Shown: positions 1 to 12,120, numbered from the stretch's first letter. The stretch: 64,000 bases of DNA from Callipepla californica brunnescens (GCA_023055505.1 JALIRH010000002.1:868001-932000), one strand, 5' to 3'. The notes: generated from the letters alone by a model not told the origin. Translations and numbers: made by a program.

Positions 1-1636
1 AGTTGGATAGCTGCTGTCATCTGTCAGTGGGAAGGAGACTACTCCTTCCTCAGCATTTGAGATGCTCAGCCTAGTTCCTCTCAGGAATGGGATTTCTGTG
101 ATACTCCCACCTTGTGAACTGAACAGAGATGGAAGAATGAGGTTCCCAGAAGGACAGGTCAGTGTTGTTTATTTTCCTCTATAGGCAGGAACATTGTACA
201 TGTGTGCCTTAGGTAAGGCATTGTGTCCAGGATTGGGACAAAAAGCCCAAACAAAGAGAAGTAAAGAAATGAACAGAGCAGGAGATTTTAGTAATTTATT
301 TCAACCCTTTTGCTCAGTTTGATCAACTTGTGATACCCATTATCTCTGTCACTCTGAGAAAACAAAATCTCACAACCACATAGCCACATGTTCCCATCCC
401 CTCACGGACATATCCACCTGTGCATGACCCAAACCCGTGCTGTTAACTTGTGTGGAGACACAAGTCAAGGCAGAATAAACAGTGCATTTTACAAGTGGCT
501 AGCCCTAATGAAAAGTAGTCCCCAGAGGAGTGAGAGCATGGTGCAATTACCCGTTCCTATTATCTACCCATGCCCCAAGGCACCATTGGAGCTTTGCAGA
601 TTTACAAATGTTCTGTGAATGTACACATGTACCTTAACTCCTTGACTGTCAGGCTTTTCTCATGATCTCTTCAACACCCTAATGCCTGAAATAACTCTTT
701 TAAGATGCAGCCAAGCCCTAATTAGAAATGAGTGCTATTCAGAGCAGAACTGATTTGAAGCATGAAGAGATCTGATGTACTTGGTCTCATGTCCGAGTTG
801 TTCTGATATAAATATCTGATTCAGCAAGAAGTCCAATCACATCTTATCTCTAGTGCTACAACCTGCTGTCACGCTTATCTGACTTTTAATGCAGCAAAAC
901 GTCATATTTCAGTGCAACTTTATGGAAGGTGGCAGAAGAGAGGGTCTGTACAAACAGATTTTCAGACTATTTCTTAAACACCCTCTGCTATTTGAGACAA
1001 GTTTCTGTTCAGATCTGCTTCTCCTCTTCTCTAGTAATAGGAAAGAGCTGTTTTTATATCATAGTTTTTCTCAAGTCAGACCAAAAAAGTGATGAGTCTG
1101 CACTGCTTGCATCCCACCCATTCAGCCTAGAAAATGACATTTTGTAGTTTTCTCCTTGTTTCTCTTCTCCTTTCTCATCTACAACCTGTGTATCATCTGA
1201 AGCCACTTTTAAAATTAGTCAGAAAACAAGTGGGAACAAAACATACATTTGCAGAAATGTTGCAGTGGTCCATTTCAATAACATGGGAAGAAGAAGAATA
1301 ATTCCAAAAGCAAAGCAAAGCAAAATAAAATGATTCCAAACTTTATGGTCTAAGTTGAGTAATTTTGATTTCATTTAAATTCAAAGATTTATTTTTTTTC
1401 CAGTTAAGTTCCAAATTTTAGAAGACTTATCTTGCCTAGAAGCTAATCTACCCACATGAGGATCACACCAGTACCAGAAAGGAACTATATTTTCCCCTGT
1501 AGTATACAAGGCACCCCATCAAAAAGCAAACACCTTATGACAACTGCACCAGTACTTTTCCCCTCACTGTCAAAACCCATAACAAGTCTTTTCTTCCAGT
1601 TCATGATATGCCGGAGATGATGGAGGTCTGTCTTAC
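1..1636. other. No gene seen; possible intron of the leftward signal-peptide gene
   Basis: AT-rich sequence with no recognised repeat or conserved frame. If the exon at 1637-1688 belongs to a live gene, this is its first intron on the minus strand. Short open stretches occur on both strands (for example plus 388-618 and 889-1147), but they have no domain, signal or splice support. A short AAAGC-type simple repeat lies near 1306-1330. Confidence 0.4.
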
Positions 1637-1688
1637 CTGGGTCAGCACACAGGATGACTGCCAGCAGGAGAACGAAGAAAACCTTCAT
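1637..1688 (-). CDS. First coding exon of a small secreted protein (signal peptide only)
   Basis: This minus-strand exon begins at an ATG with a good context (A at -3) and reads MKVFFVLLLAVILCADP. That is a textbook signal peptide: one basic residue, a ten-residue hydrophobic core, then a small/polar C-region. The frame reaches a strong donor (CAG/GTAAGA) after 17 codons plus one base, so the intron is phase 1. Reading past the donor gives an unremarkable tail, consistent with intron. A phase-1 break right after a short MK-leader is shared by several small secreted families: Ly6/uPAR three-finger proteins, CC chemokines and secretoglobins. The exon alone cannot decide between them. A TATA box sits about 50 bp upstream. 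I searched the minus strand of 1-1636 for a cysteine-rich second exon and found none, so the rest probably lies outside the window. A dead orphan exon is possible. Confidence 0.55.
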
Positions 1689-1717
1689 TTTGGGATGGCC
1701 TCTCTTTTGCTGAATAT
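1689..1717 (-). other. Inferred 5' untranslated leader of the signal-peptide exon
   Basis: This short segment lies between the predicted transcription start (about 30 bp downstream of the TATA box, near 1717) and the ATG ending at 1688. It has no upstream ATG in the inferred transcript. A leader of about 30 nt in the same exon as the start codon fits a compact secreted-protein gene. The start site is inferred only from TATA spacing. Confidence 0.35.
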
Positions 1718-1738
1718 GAGTTGTTTCCTTGTGGGGCA

Positions 1739-1747
1739 CTTTATATA
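1739..1747 (-). promoter_or_regulatory. TATA box for the signal-peptide exon
   Basis: On the minus strand the sequence reads TATATAAAG, a near-perfect vertebrate TATA box, in the context CACAGTATATAAAGTGCC. It lies about 50 bp before the ATG, leaving room for a start site near 1717 and a short leader. Sharp TATA promoters are typical of inducible or tissue-restricted secreted-protein genes. I did not identify upstream factor sites with confidence. Confidence 0.5.
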
Positions 1748-1764
1748 CTGTGGGAGGCAGCAAT

Positions 1765-2703
1765 TGTGCATGCCCAGATTACCGTGTGAAGGCACCTGAG
1801 CAAGGTTTTATGTTGAACCCAAGGGAGGGGTTGGCTTGTGGTAGTGATATTTGCTTTAGGTGCCTCTCCTATCTGACTGTAACTTTCCTAGCTACCAGCA
1901 AACAGCTCCTCTCCACTTCTATTCACTTTCCTTCCCTCCCACTCTTGGACAAAATGTTCATGAGCGGAAAAAACCCTCAAATTCTTTAGAACAAGACTGG
2001 CCTTATGCATCTCCCTTGGGCAAGTGAGACTGTGGTTACGCCCTGTGAACAGAGATCTACACCCCCACTGCTACCCTGAGTGGAGCCATTATGTTCAAAT
2101 CAAGCACAAATTGTCATTTTTTAATAAACACCTCCAGCTATTTATTTGTATTAGTGTCTCCATGTGACACCACTGGCATGTGGTAGCAAGGTATTTGGGC
2201 AAATCACAGTACATAAGCCTTTTCCAGATAACTGTGTGCTCACACATATTTATTTGGGTGCACTGCTTGTGATCTAGCAAGAGACAATGCCCGATTCATT
2301 TTTTTTAACGTGTTCTGAAATCAGAGAGACCTTGTGATAACTTTCTCTGGTATTAAACTTATCTCCACAGCATAAGCGCTATGGCATGCCTTTGTCAAGT
2401 AGAGGTTGCGTACAGTTGAACTCCTATCCAAATGTACTGTAAATAATCCAGGCTTGTTAAAGAAATGCCATTACGCACCACAGAGCAAGGTGAGTTCAGC
2501 CACATTCCAAACTGAAGCACAACTGCTTTCTCTGTCAAGTTCATGAGAGATCTCTTCTTTCCATCATATTCTTTGTCCACCTCTCAGTGTACAAGAGTAT
2601 AAAAGAAAAAAAAAATGTTTCTTTTAAGCTCAGTATTCTGTCATTTCTTGCATTACTTTTTAAATCTCAGCATAGGTTTTGTAGCAATGGCTTTCAGAGT
2701 CTT
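1765..2703. other. Upstream flank of the signal-peptide exon; nothing else seen
   Basis: This stretch lies upstream of the minus-strand TATA box and would hold any enhancer or proximal regulatory sites of that gene. No repeat, RNA gene or supported exon was seen. Confidence 0.35.
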
Positions 2704-2842
2704 CATAGAAACATAGGATGGCTAGGTTTGGAGGGGACCTCAAATATCATCTAGTTCCAGCCCCTGCTGCTGGCAGGGCTGTCAACTACTAAATCAGGCA
2801 CTAGATCAAGCTGTCCAGGGCCCCATCCAACCAGACTTGCTC
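2704..2842 (-). mobile_element. CR1 LINE 3' fragment
   Basis: On the plus strand it starts with a degenerate version of the CR1 tail (CATAGAAACATAGGATGG) and continues through the usual CTAGTTCCAGCCCC and CAGGGCCCCATCCAACC blocks. It is therefore a 5'-truncated CR1 inserted on the minus strand. It has no coding capacity. Confidence 0.8.
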
Positions 2843-5800
2843 TCACACAATGTAGTTCTTACGCACACAAAACAATCCTTCAAAGTGAAAGGAAGGTTTG
2901 TCAGCAAGTGGATGATTATTTGCTCTCAGTCGAAATAAACAATGGAAGATCAACCAGCACAATGCTATTAATGTTAATGGCACTGTTCTGAGTTACACCA
3001 GTGGTGAATCCAATGCAGGAGATGATTTTGTAAATAAGCAGATCCTGAGTGCTCCACCTGGGACTCCTGAACCACCACTCAAAAGCAAACAAACAAACCA
3101 AATTAAACCAAAGGAAAAAGATTAATAAAACAAACAAACAAACAAACAAAACCCCTTAACATTCTTTTTGTGGAATAACTTGATAAAAATTGAACAATAT
3201 GCTTTCTGGCTCTGGTGTATCTGACTCAGAGATATTTAAGGCTAATTTTTATTCTAACTACTTATGGATACCACTGTAGGGTCTGACTCCTCGTGTTAGG
3301 CAAGAAGGCAGTCAAAAGGAGAGGAAAACCCAATCAATTCCACCCAGGTCTGGAATTGTTATTGTTTTTTATTGTTTACTTGTATCACTTGAAGCTTTTC
3401 ATTCTTTTTTTAACTTTTATATGCAGTTCCCGCCTGACTCCTGAAGATGGCAAACATGCCCCATTGTTATTTTTTTATACGTCATTAACACTCACTTGCC
3501 CATAGGACTGTATCTATTGTATGTTTTTATTTTATAGATGTTATAAAACCCCAAGTTCATCTCATTGCATGCAAGAGACTAATTCTCCTGGGAACCTAAG
3601 GATGTCTACTAATTACTTGCTGTTTTCTTTTCTTTTTCAGGATGGTTTATGCTGTCACTGTAGATTCCTGATAGACATAGCCCTGGATGTTTCTGTGGAG
3701 GATGTGGGGATGAAGGCTTGGTTAATTGCTGAATCCTGGCTCATCTGACTGGTGTCAGGCTGAAAAAGTTGTGGCAGAACATGGTGCAGGATGTGATGTC
3801 AGCAGTAACACTGATGGGCTGGATAAGTGTTAGGTATTAGCTGGAAATTTGAGGACAGTAGGTGAAACAATGCCTGGGACATCCGGATAGAGATACCAAG
3901 CATCTCCAGAGACAGAAGAAGGTTGCTCTGAACAGGATCCTTGGAGCAGTTATTTCAGTTCACCCTGCATCTATCCTCTGTCGCTCTTTCAGCAGTCAGT
4001 ACAAGGCGGCTACATCTCCATAAGCTGATTCCCAAGGTTAGCATGTAGGATGTGTGAGATAAGCTCAGGTCACACCTCTAAAAAAGACCAAAAAAAAACA
4101 ATTGAAATTTTCTGAAGTAAAGTCTTTTGAAGTACGTGCATGGAGGTGGCAATGTGTTGCAAGTGGAATCTTACTGACTTTTCCACTTCTTGAAGGTGTT
4201 TGGTATGGGTGCAGTGAATCAGCTGGTAACGTCTACGTATCTTGGTCTATCCTTGAGGTATAACTTTAGTTCAGCTCAGACTGAGGATTTCAGTGGGAAA
4301 AATGGGAGTTTTCGTGTCATGAGCATTGTTGTGATGCCTGTAAATCTTATTAGAATGTGGAGATTTCTTTCTGCTAGAACATTATATGCCATTTGAATTT
4401 GAGGCATTGAAATGGGATTTTCCAGTGACTGCACAATAGTGTTTCTGGGAATGCAAGCAACTAACTGTCCTGAGTCAGAACGGATGGGGAGTAGATGACA
4501 TTGAGTCACTAGATGGCAGTAAGGTAAATCACATTACAGATATGTGTGTAAGGAGGGAAGCACTGATCCTAAATAATTGCATGTGATTGAATAGATGGGA
4601 AACCAAGTGAAGAGATAAGCAGAGAGGAAGATTAAAAACAAATAGACACACAGATATCCGAAGAGAGAGGGGGACAGCTTGCTTTCTGAAGGAGATGGTC
4701 CTGTGCACCATCTTCTATCAGTGTGTATAGTTATAAGCATCGTCGCTTTGGGGCTTTCCTCTGCTCGTGGCAAAGGTCCATATTACGGCCCCTGTCTCAG
4801 TCTAAGGTATTTCTTACCGTGTTCCCAAATGTTTTTGACTCTCCCATGCATGTGAACTGAGATGGAGAGGCACAGCATTGGTGCACTAGAAGAATTCCTG
4901 CTTCTCCTGGATACCCTTGTCTTGCTGCAGAGTTATGCTTCAACTACATGTATAGATGCTTAGTACTGTCCAGCAAAGAGACTGGAGCTGCCAATGAGAG
5001 AACAGCATTGAAAACAGAAGGCTGTTGAAGTTCCTGTTAGGTTTAGGGACCTTTTCCAGGTTATTTCTCTTCCTTGTGCCTCTTCCTTCAGTGGTAAGTT
5101 GGGCTCATGACATCTGTTATCACAAGAGAAGTGCTTTGAGATTTGTAGGTGCCAACTAATAGAAGCAGCACAGTGATCATTTTCAGGCTTTGATAGGCAA
5201 GGAGCTTGTTTGACCTTGAGTATTCCTACAAGGGACCAGGCACCAGGTGTTCCCATTTGGGATTTCAGATTTCAGAGATAACTCTTACCAGCCTTGGAGA
5301 AAAAAATCATCTTTACGTCACCCATGCTCTTGACAACAGCCATGAAATCAATTGCTTTAAACTAATCCCATCATGGTGCTAATCTTGCATACAGAACAAA
5401 CTAGATGGACAAAATTTCCCAGGGTGGAGGAGTTGAAGATACCCATACGGTGGTGCTGTTGCAACGTTGCTCTCTCACAGAGTCCTCGGTGTGTGGGAGC
5501 AGCCCAGACTGTTTGTTTAAAACCTCAGCAACTTCTGAACATCAAAAATGCATTCGAATTTTTTTTTTTTTGTGTTATTTTGCTAATTGCTAAGCTCTTT
5601 TTGTTGTAAAAGACTCAGAATGTAGGATCCCTGCCAGCCTCTGCCGGCGATGCTTTGCACATCCCCAAGCTGTTTGCAGGAAAATGGAGTGCATTTTTCC
5701 ATGCCTACACTTTGGTGTTGGGGTGAAGTGTGGGGAGAGAAGCTTATGCTGGGATCACAAAGCAGTTCTGTGTTTACTCTGCCCTCACAAAACACTTTCA

Positions 5801-7499
5801 TACCCCCTTGCATGCCAGGCATCACAACTTCTTTCAAACACAGATAGCTAAAGGCAACTTGAAAAACAGGCAGAAAACATGATTTTCCGGAGATGCAACA
5901 TAGAAGTGTTATCTGAATCCCAAACCCTCAAGCAAAGTTTCTACGTAGTCTATGACCTTCTTTTCCCATCAGACTTGCTCTGAACCCACGTAGTTTCTGT
6001 AGGGAACACTGAAGTTTTCTAGTCTAGCTGCTGCAGATAGCAATGTGCAGACCTGAGGTTTGGGTACACTAATCTCCATATAAATCCAGCAGGGACAATT
6101 GGTCCTCGTGTGGAAGAGGGTCCATTAATTACATGGCCATTTAGGGATCCTTCCTTGTCCCACTGTCCTCATTTTGAGCCCAGTAATCCCAGGGTTGGTG
6201 GTTACCCCACTTTAATACAGTTTGAGGAAGAAACTTTGTCATGAGACCTCAATTCAAAGTCTTGAATATGGGGAAAGTATTTTCTTGAGGGAATATATTT
6301 GTCAAGACTGTTTTGTGACTTTGTAAGAAATTTCTTGACAAGGCTTTTTCCTCTGTTGGAAAGTACCATTTTGTTGACAAACAAATGTTCTGAAGAAATA
6401 ATAAAGCTATTTTAAGTCCAAGACAGATTTTATACTCAAACCCAGGTAGAGAGTACAAGATCAATCTAGAATAGGCAATCTTCACTACATAAGACATGCA
6501 ATTAAGATGAGGAAGATAGAGGATCAGTCCTTTAAAGTCATGTTTTCTTTTGCTTGAACAGATGCTCTATCCACAGATACTGGAATTCAAGTTGTACTTG
6601 CCTTTGTCCCCTCTGTTAGAACTGTTCTGCATGGTGTTAACTGATTATAAATTAATTGGGCCAGAGATATGCAGTGTCTTGAAGCAACTTGATTGTGATA
6701 AATTAGCAAATTCTGACAAAAACTAATTCATTTAAGAAGTTTTCTTCTTGTCTGCTTTATCAAATGCCCCAGCACTTAGGATAGCAGAAGACAAGCTCTG
6801 TAAAACCAGAAGAGATAATGGAATTTCTGATTAATATCTATCATTTCCTCCTGTTTTGATTGCTTAGCTGGAAAATCAATTTCAAAAATCAACCTACAGT
6901 TTCCTGAAGTCATCACTAAATGAAAGATTTGTTTGTTTGTTTTAGTTAAATGTGATGTACACAAATGGCTCTGAAGTGACAGCTTGATTTTTCTGGTTGT
7001 ATATCCTATGTTAAGTACTGGACAGGAGGCCCTTTGGCATACAGTACCAGGGAAATAAAATCATTTCTAAATTCAAGCATTACCCTCCTGTTTTGACAGC
7101 ATGCAAGTACCCAAAATGATCAATATGGATTAGAAGAAAAAAATATCTTTGCTTCGTAGTTTCTGTGCTGGTCACATCCATATCCTCAAAGATTTTTAGG
7201 TGTATCCTTGGATTACCAGTTTTAATCTGGCTGTATTATATTGTGATCCAGTGATGCTCTGGGTTTCTTCTTTCATTAGCCACTAACGATGAGAACGTCT
7301 GATGCTACTGAAGACTTATATCTGCGGAGTTTGGTCTGTAGTTTAACTTGTCTTAAAGCTGACATCTGAATTTGAAGATCTATCACTGACTCCATTGGCT
7401 TTGCTGGGTAGATTTCTATTGACTAGGCTGATAGCTTGGGTGCCTGTCTCTAAGATAGGCCACTGAAATGCAGACATTGCATTTTATGAACTTGTTATT
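2843..7499. other. Gene-free, nearly repeat-free sequence
   Basis: I see no supported gene and no recognisable interspersed repeat in this 4.7-kb stretch, apart from a short AAAC repeat near 3127. A strong polypyrimidine tract ending in CAG at 3640 is followed by about 105 bp of open frame. There is no recognisable protein and no obvious donor, so I do not call an exon. Confidence 0.4.
3127..3151. repeat. (AAAC)n microsatellite
   Basis: About six perfect AAAC units. A shorter, decayed run of the same unit lies at about 3081-3100. Confidence 0.9.
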
Positions 7500-7536
7500 A
7501 AAAAAAAAGAAAAAAAGAAAAAAAGAAAAAAAAAAC
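7500..7536. repeat. A-rich (AAAAAAG)n tract
   Basis: Runs of seven to ten A separated by single G residues. On the other strand it gives a phenylalanine-rich tail to a chance frame. Confidence 0.9.
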
Positions 7537-7971
7537 CATACATACAAGGAAACAAAGTGTTCAAGCTGTGTGGCTCAAAGCTGATCCCAGTGTTTACTCT
7601 TGTGGCTTTGTCACTTAACTGAAAACATCCTTCAGGCATCCCCAGGTAGGTGTCAGAGATCCCTTGACCTTTACAAATTGCACATCCTGCTTCACTGTAA
7701 CCTTTACAGAGGAGTTGCAAACCCCAAACATAGATTTTCACAATCGATACTATAGCTCTGAATAGAACATGTGACCTAATGACTACATTCCCAGTTTCTT
7801 CAGCAGAAGCTGAGATGCTGAAGGAAGGAGACAGAAATGTGACTGGAATTAAAACAAGGATCTGATGGGATCCAAATGGAGGAGACATTTATAGACTGCA
7901 GCTTGGGCACGGGGATGCATTTTTCGTGACTGAAGTTTTCTGTTGAACAGCAAAACTAGTGAAGTCTGGTT

Positions 7972-8090
7972 TCATAGAATCACAGAATCGTTAAGGTTGG
8001 ATAAGACCAGCAAAATCATCAAGTCCAGCCATCAACCCATCCCACCATGCCCACTAGGCATGTCCCTCAGTTTCCCATGCACATACATCC
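7972..8090 (-). mobile_element. CR1 LINE 3' fragment
   Basis: It begins with CATAGAATCACAGAATCGTT and runs through the blocks AAGTCCAGCCATCAACCC and CATGCCCACTAGGCATGTCC. This is the reverse complement of a CR1 tail of the type ending in two ATTCTATG units. Confidence 0.85.
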
Positions 8091-8380
8091 TCAAAGCTCC
8101 AAATTCTCTGCTTAGGTATTATCACTTTCTCTCTTCAGACTGTCAAAAGACACCAATATTCGGTGTATGAATGTGCTGATCGGCCAGTCTGAGCTATGTG
8201 ATGGCTGCCTGCTGCTTTTAGGAGTGGTTGAGAAGCTGAGGCTCTCTGATGAGAGCACTCATTTGGGTTTCTCCTCTATTTGACAAATTTTCACAAACCT
8301 GAGAATATGTCTGGACCTTTGAGACCTTTCTTCTCATTGAATTTATTTGAATCTGGAAAAGCTGTCAGATAAGTAGCTGG

Positions 8381-8421
8381 ACGGATGGATGGAGGGATAA
8401 AGGGATGGAGGGATGGAGAGG
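8381..8421. repeat. Degenerate (GGAT)n tract
   Basis: GGATGGATGGAGGGAT-type units with scattered substitutions, 90 bp before the GGCAA array. Confidence 0.75.
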
Positions 8422-8510
8422 CATAATCCATGTTGCATAACCAATGTTTCCCCAGGAGACAAGGTTAAGACATATGGGACTATAGGAATAATATCCAGAA
8501 GCGAAAAAAA

Positions 8511-8582
8511 GGCAAGGCAGGGCAAGGCAAGGCAAGGCAAGGCAAGGCAAGGCAAGGCAAGGCAAGGCAAGGCAAGGCAAGG
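8511..8582. repeat. (GGCAA)n pentanucleotide microsatellite
   Basis: About 14 units of GGCAA, perfect except for one early GGCAG. Because the unit length is not a multiple of three, both strands stay open in some frames, giving artificial pentapeptide-repeat frames (KARQG on plus, CLALP on minus). These are simple-sequence translations, not genes. The near-perfect array is probably length-polymorphic. Confidence 0.95.
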
Positions 8583-9208
8583 AAATATCAGTGATGTTAC
8601 AAAATAATTGCTGACCAGGGAACAGATAAACAGGTAGCAGCGGAAGGAATATGTGCCATTTCTTCCTTGTGGTCCATGAACTATGTGTAGAAAAAATAAA
8701 GAAGTTCAGGGACAGTTTGCTTCTCCCATTTTGATGGTTCACTTTGGATGGACCTTGGCTAATCCTTCTTCACTGAACAAAGCAAGGTCGTTTGTTCTCA
8801 GGAGTATAGCAGCCTGACTTGAATTAATTTTCTATTAATTACTGGAATGATTTTAGCATGAATAAGCAATGCCTATTTTTAGAGGCAGGACTGATTAGGC
8901 ATCAGAGAGAATTACCCTGGGAAGCAGTGGGGGGTACCTGCTGCTTAGGAAGGGGAGAACAACCGTAGCCAGTCAGGACAAAGTGCCCATCTGGCTTGTG
9001 TAGTGCCTCTGACATCGGCCCTTAGTAGATGCATAGAAAAAGATGGTTAGAGAAAAAGGCAGAAAAAGTGCCTTTTCTCACTTAATTTCATCTAGGTGTG
9101 GCTTTGTGTCTTCATGAGTTTGAGGTGGCATTTGGAACATCTTCGTTATGGAATATTTGCTTTTATGGATTTCTCTTACCCATTTCTCTCTCTCTCTCAT
9201 CAATTTCC

Positions 9209-9431
9209 AGTGATAAGACAAGGAGGAATGGCTTTAAACAAAAGGAAGGGAGATTAAGGTTAACTGTTAGGAAGAAAGTTTTTATTCAGAGAGTAATGAG
9301 ACACTGGCACAGGCTGTCCAGAGAAGCTGCCTCATTCTTGGAGGTATTCAAGGCCAGTTTATGTGGAGGACTGGAAATGTGTGATCTTTACAGTCCCCTC
9401 CAACATAAGCCATTCTATGATTCTGTGATTT
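9209..9431 (+). mobile_element. CR1 LINE 3' fragment with RT C-terminus remnant
   Basis: This plus-oriented CR1 begins in the block encoding the end of the reverse transcriptase (GGAATGGCTTTAAACAAAAG) and ends in CATTCTATGATTCTGTGATT. The last part of the ORF2 frame is partly readable (RVMRHWHRLSREAASFLEVF) before breaking up. It is truncated at the 5' end, as is normal for CR1, and is non-functional. Confidence 0.85.
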
Positions 9432-10953
9432 CTCAGCCATTTATGTTCTTTGGTACTAAGTTATCCCTTACAAAAGTTTTTCTTATCATCAGGCTTTCAC
9501 CTGCTCTTTCCAAGACTAAAAAACACCTTTTTCTCTTTCCTCCCTGATCATATTTCCAAACCTTCGCTGATGGCTTTTGCTTCTCTCTGGATCTGCTCCA
9601 ACAGGTACATATTCTTGCTGAGGTCTCCAGCTCAAGACTGGAAGCCTTTTGGAAGAAATTTTGCCAAAGGTGAGATAGTACTCTCAGCTCAGTGCCAGTG
9701 GCATTAAAATAAATTCTGCAAGGGCTGAGACAGCATGGTCTGAGGTTTCCTGACCATTCATTTATGAAGTCATGGAAAACTTTTTACAACTTCCACAGAA
9801 AAAATGACAAATCAGTGCTTTGAAAAACACTGTGTCACTCTGAGTAAGTTAAATATTCCTGGTTTTCATTTGTTTGTGTTATTATTATTATTATTGCCAA
9901 TGTGTGGCAAGAAATGGATGTGCAAATGCTGCAAATTCTTTTACCCTGCAAGTAGGAGGACTGTATCAAAGCTGACTGTTGTAAATAGCTCCCAACCATA
10001 CTAATTACTAATTGTACAATTGTCTGGGACAATCGTGGCAATTAGCTATATTTATTATATTAGATACTATGTGATTTTTGGGCAAAAAATACATTTAGCT
10101 GAAATAATAGAAAAAGAGACATGAAAGGAAGAACAATCAAAAGAAAGGGGCAGAGGTGAGAAGTGCAGAAGGAATCTGTCTTCAGTCTGAACAGTCAGAG
10201 TCAGACATGGTACAATATCAGACTGGTTTAGACAGAGCTTGCCTGGAAATAAGGTTATAAATATATCATGTTTGTAATAATGGAGCTTTGTGTTAGGGTT
10301 TCCAAATTAAAATATGGGCTGTATCCTGGCATATCTCCAGTTCTCAAAGTGAGGTCACACAGACTCCCACTTCCTTCTACTTCAACAGTAGGAGTTTAAC
10401 ATAATTTAACCCAAACCAGCTGACTCCTGTTAATGTTTCCTAACATCATAGAACCTACTAGAGTTTCAGAAGGAATAGGTTATTATTTTGTTCTTTTAAG
10501 AAAATTGTGCTGCTTGAAGCCTTGGACTATTTATAATTCACCATTATTTGTATTATTTTGTTGGTTTGCAATTAATATTTTCTGTAAGAATGTTTTTTAA
10601 AGAATCAGTTCTTTGTAACTCTCTGTTATTTTATTTCCCTTGTCTTTGTTTTCTTTTGTTTGTTTTTGTTTTGTTTCGTTGTCTTTTTTTTGGGGGACTA
10701 GCAAAGCATCACTTGACTTGAACAAAAACCTTTCCAAGTTTAAGACAGCTAATGTTGTTCAGACCAATTTGCTAGTACAGAAATTGCCAGTACTCACCAT
10801 AGAAAAGTTGTTTTTGCAGTGAGCTGAAGCTTTTTGGCCATGAAACATTAATTGTAGCCCACAAATGCAGGGTGATCATTATTTTTGTTGACCCTAGCTG
10901 CAGTAGTTCCTGTTTGACCTGTTTTAATTTGTGGGTGATTTGGAAGTATTGCA
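9432..10953. other. No gene seen
   Basis: AT-rich single-copy-looking sequence. A short TTA repeat lies near 9881. No supported exon, RNA gene or transposon was recognised. Confidence 0.4.
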
Positions 10954-11072
10954 TTCATAGAATCATAAAAGGATGGAATCATTAAGTTTGGAAAGGACCA
11001 CTAAAATTATCTAATCCAACCATCAACTCATCCACACCATGCCCACTAATCATGTCCCTTAGTGCCACAATT
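10954..11072 (-). mobile_element. CR1 LINE 3' fragment
   Basis: It starts with TTCATAGAATCATAAAAGG, has a second partial tail (GGATGGAATCATTAAG), then the CCAACCATCAACTCATCC and CATGCCCACTAATCATG blocks. Minus orientation, heavily truncated. Confidence 0.8.
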
Positions 11073-11481
11073 TAGTCATCAGTGTCATTTCTCTCAGTTC
11101 TCAACATCTACTAAATAGCACAGCTCTTTTAAAAAGATCAACCTTCAAAATGTAAAAACTGGGAAGGAAAAAAAGAGAAGACAGCCTCTGGATTAAATGA
11201 ATCTACACAAATGGATCACAGCTTTAAATAGAAACCCATAGAAATGCAACAGAATGACACTACTTGTCAATCATTAAATTCCTGTTGGCTGAATGACTGA
11301 ACATATCAGGAATATATTAATCAGTGCTCACAAAGATCAGAAAGGGCATTGTGCACAATGGTTGCTTTTTCTCCTTTCTGAAATGCAGTCACATCAGGGG
11401 TGAAACAGAAAATGGGACAAACAGTGATGCCCAGTGCGAGGACAAGTTTCCAATGTTAATGATTTGATAAGAGAGCATAGC

Positions 11482-11632
11482 GGCAATAGGCTGACAGTTG
11501 GATTTGATGATCTTGACAGTCTTTTCCATCTCTAATGACTCTATGATTCTATGAGTGGGCCTGGTGCTTGTGGATCATGCTGTTGAACATGATCTTAGAA
11601 GTATTTTGAACCTTAATGATTCTATAATCCTA
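11482..11632 (+). mobile_element. Two adjacent CR1 tail units
   Basis: Two plus-oriented CR1 3' ends lie head to tail: one ends near 11553 (GACTCTATGATTCTATGAG), the next near 11632 (CCTTAATGATTCTATAATCC). Each covers only the last 70-80 bp of the element. Confidence 0.75.
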
Positions 11633-11866
11633 AGATGCAGTGGGTACAAACTGGAGGAGAGGAGGTTTACTTCATTAGAAGAACTATACAGATGACTCAG
11701 TGAGGACATAGGCTGCCCAGAGAGCTTGTGGTATATCATCCTTGAAGATATTAAAATGGTGCATGTACATGGTCATGGGCAAGCAGTTCTGGGTGTCCCT
11801 GCCTGAGTACAGGTTGGACCAAATGGACCCAGAGATCTCTTCCAACCTCAACTATGCTGTGATTTT
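11633..11866 (+). mobile_element. CR1 LINE 3' fragment
   Basis: A diverged plus-oriented CR1 with the GGCTGCCCAGAGAGCTTGTG block (RT C-terminus region) and a tail reading AGATCTCTTCCAACCTCAAC before a decayed octamer end. It abuts the preceding tail units. Confidence 0.7.
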
Positions 11867-11935
11867 CTGAAATCGGAGAGTTGATTAACAGTGGACATCA
11901 GTGCTGCTAATTTAAGACAGTCAACACTAGGCATA

Positions 11936-12120
11936 GCATAGAATCATAGGAGTATTTGAGTTGACAAGGACCTTTAAAAGTCATCTGGCCTCTGCAGTAA
12001 ACAGGGACATCTAGAGCTAGATCAGAGTGCTCAGAGCCCCATCCAGCCTGACCCTGAATGTCTCCAGAAATGAGGCATCCAGCACCTCTCTGGGCAACCT
12101 GTTCCATTATGATCATTATG
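11936..12120 (-). mobile_element. CR1 LINE 3' fragment
   Basis: Starts GCATAGAATCATAGGAG on the plus strand and proceeds through CAGAGCCCCATCCAGCCTGA and CTCTGGGCAACCTGTTCCA, the standard antisense CR1 blocks. Minus orientation, opposite to the CR1 just before it. Confidence 0.85.

Noticed and set aside
1..1636. Search for exon 2 of the signal-peptide gene
   Set aside because: No cysteine-rich, phase-matched frame with an acceptor was found on the minus strand. A CysCys pair near 886-893 lies in a frame with a nearby upstream stop and no acceptor.
3521..3748. Frame following a strong acceptor-like tract at 3640
   Set aside because: About 35 residues after the acceptor with no recognisable sequence and no convincing donor or terminal-exon features.
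7484..7888. 134-codon minus-strand open frame
   Set aside because: It ends in the translated A-rich tract (a phenylalanine run) and the rest has no family resemblance.
8511..8582. Regular repeat array considered as a CRISPR
   Set aside because: The units are five bases with no spacers. This is a eukaryotic microsatellite.
8343..8742. Frames translating to CLALP or KARQG repeats
   Set aside because: They are translations of the GGCAA microsatellite.
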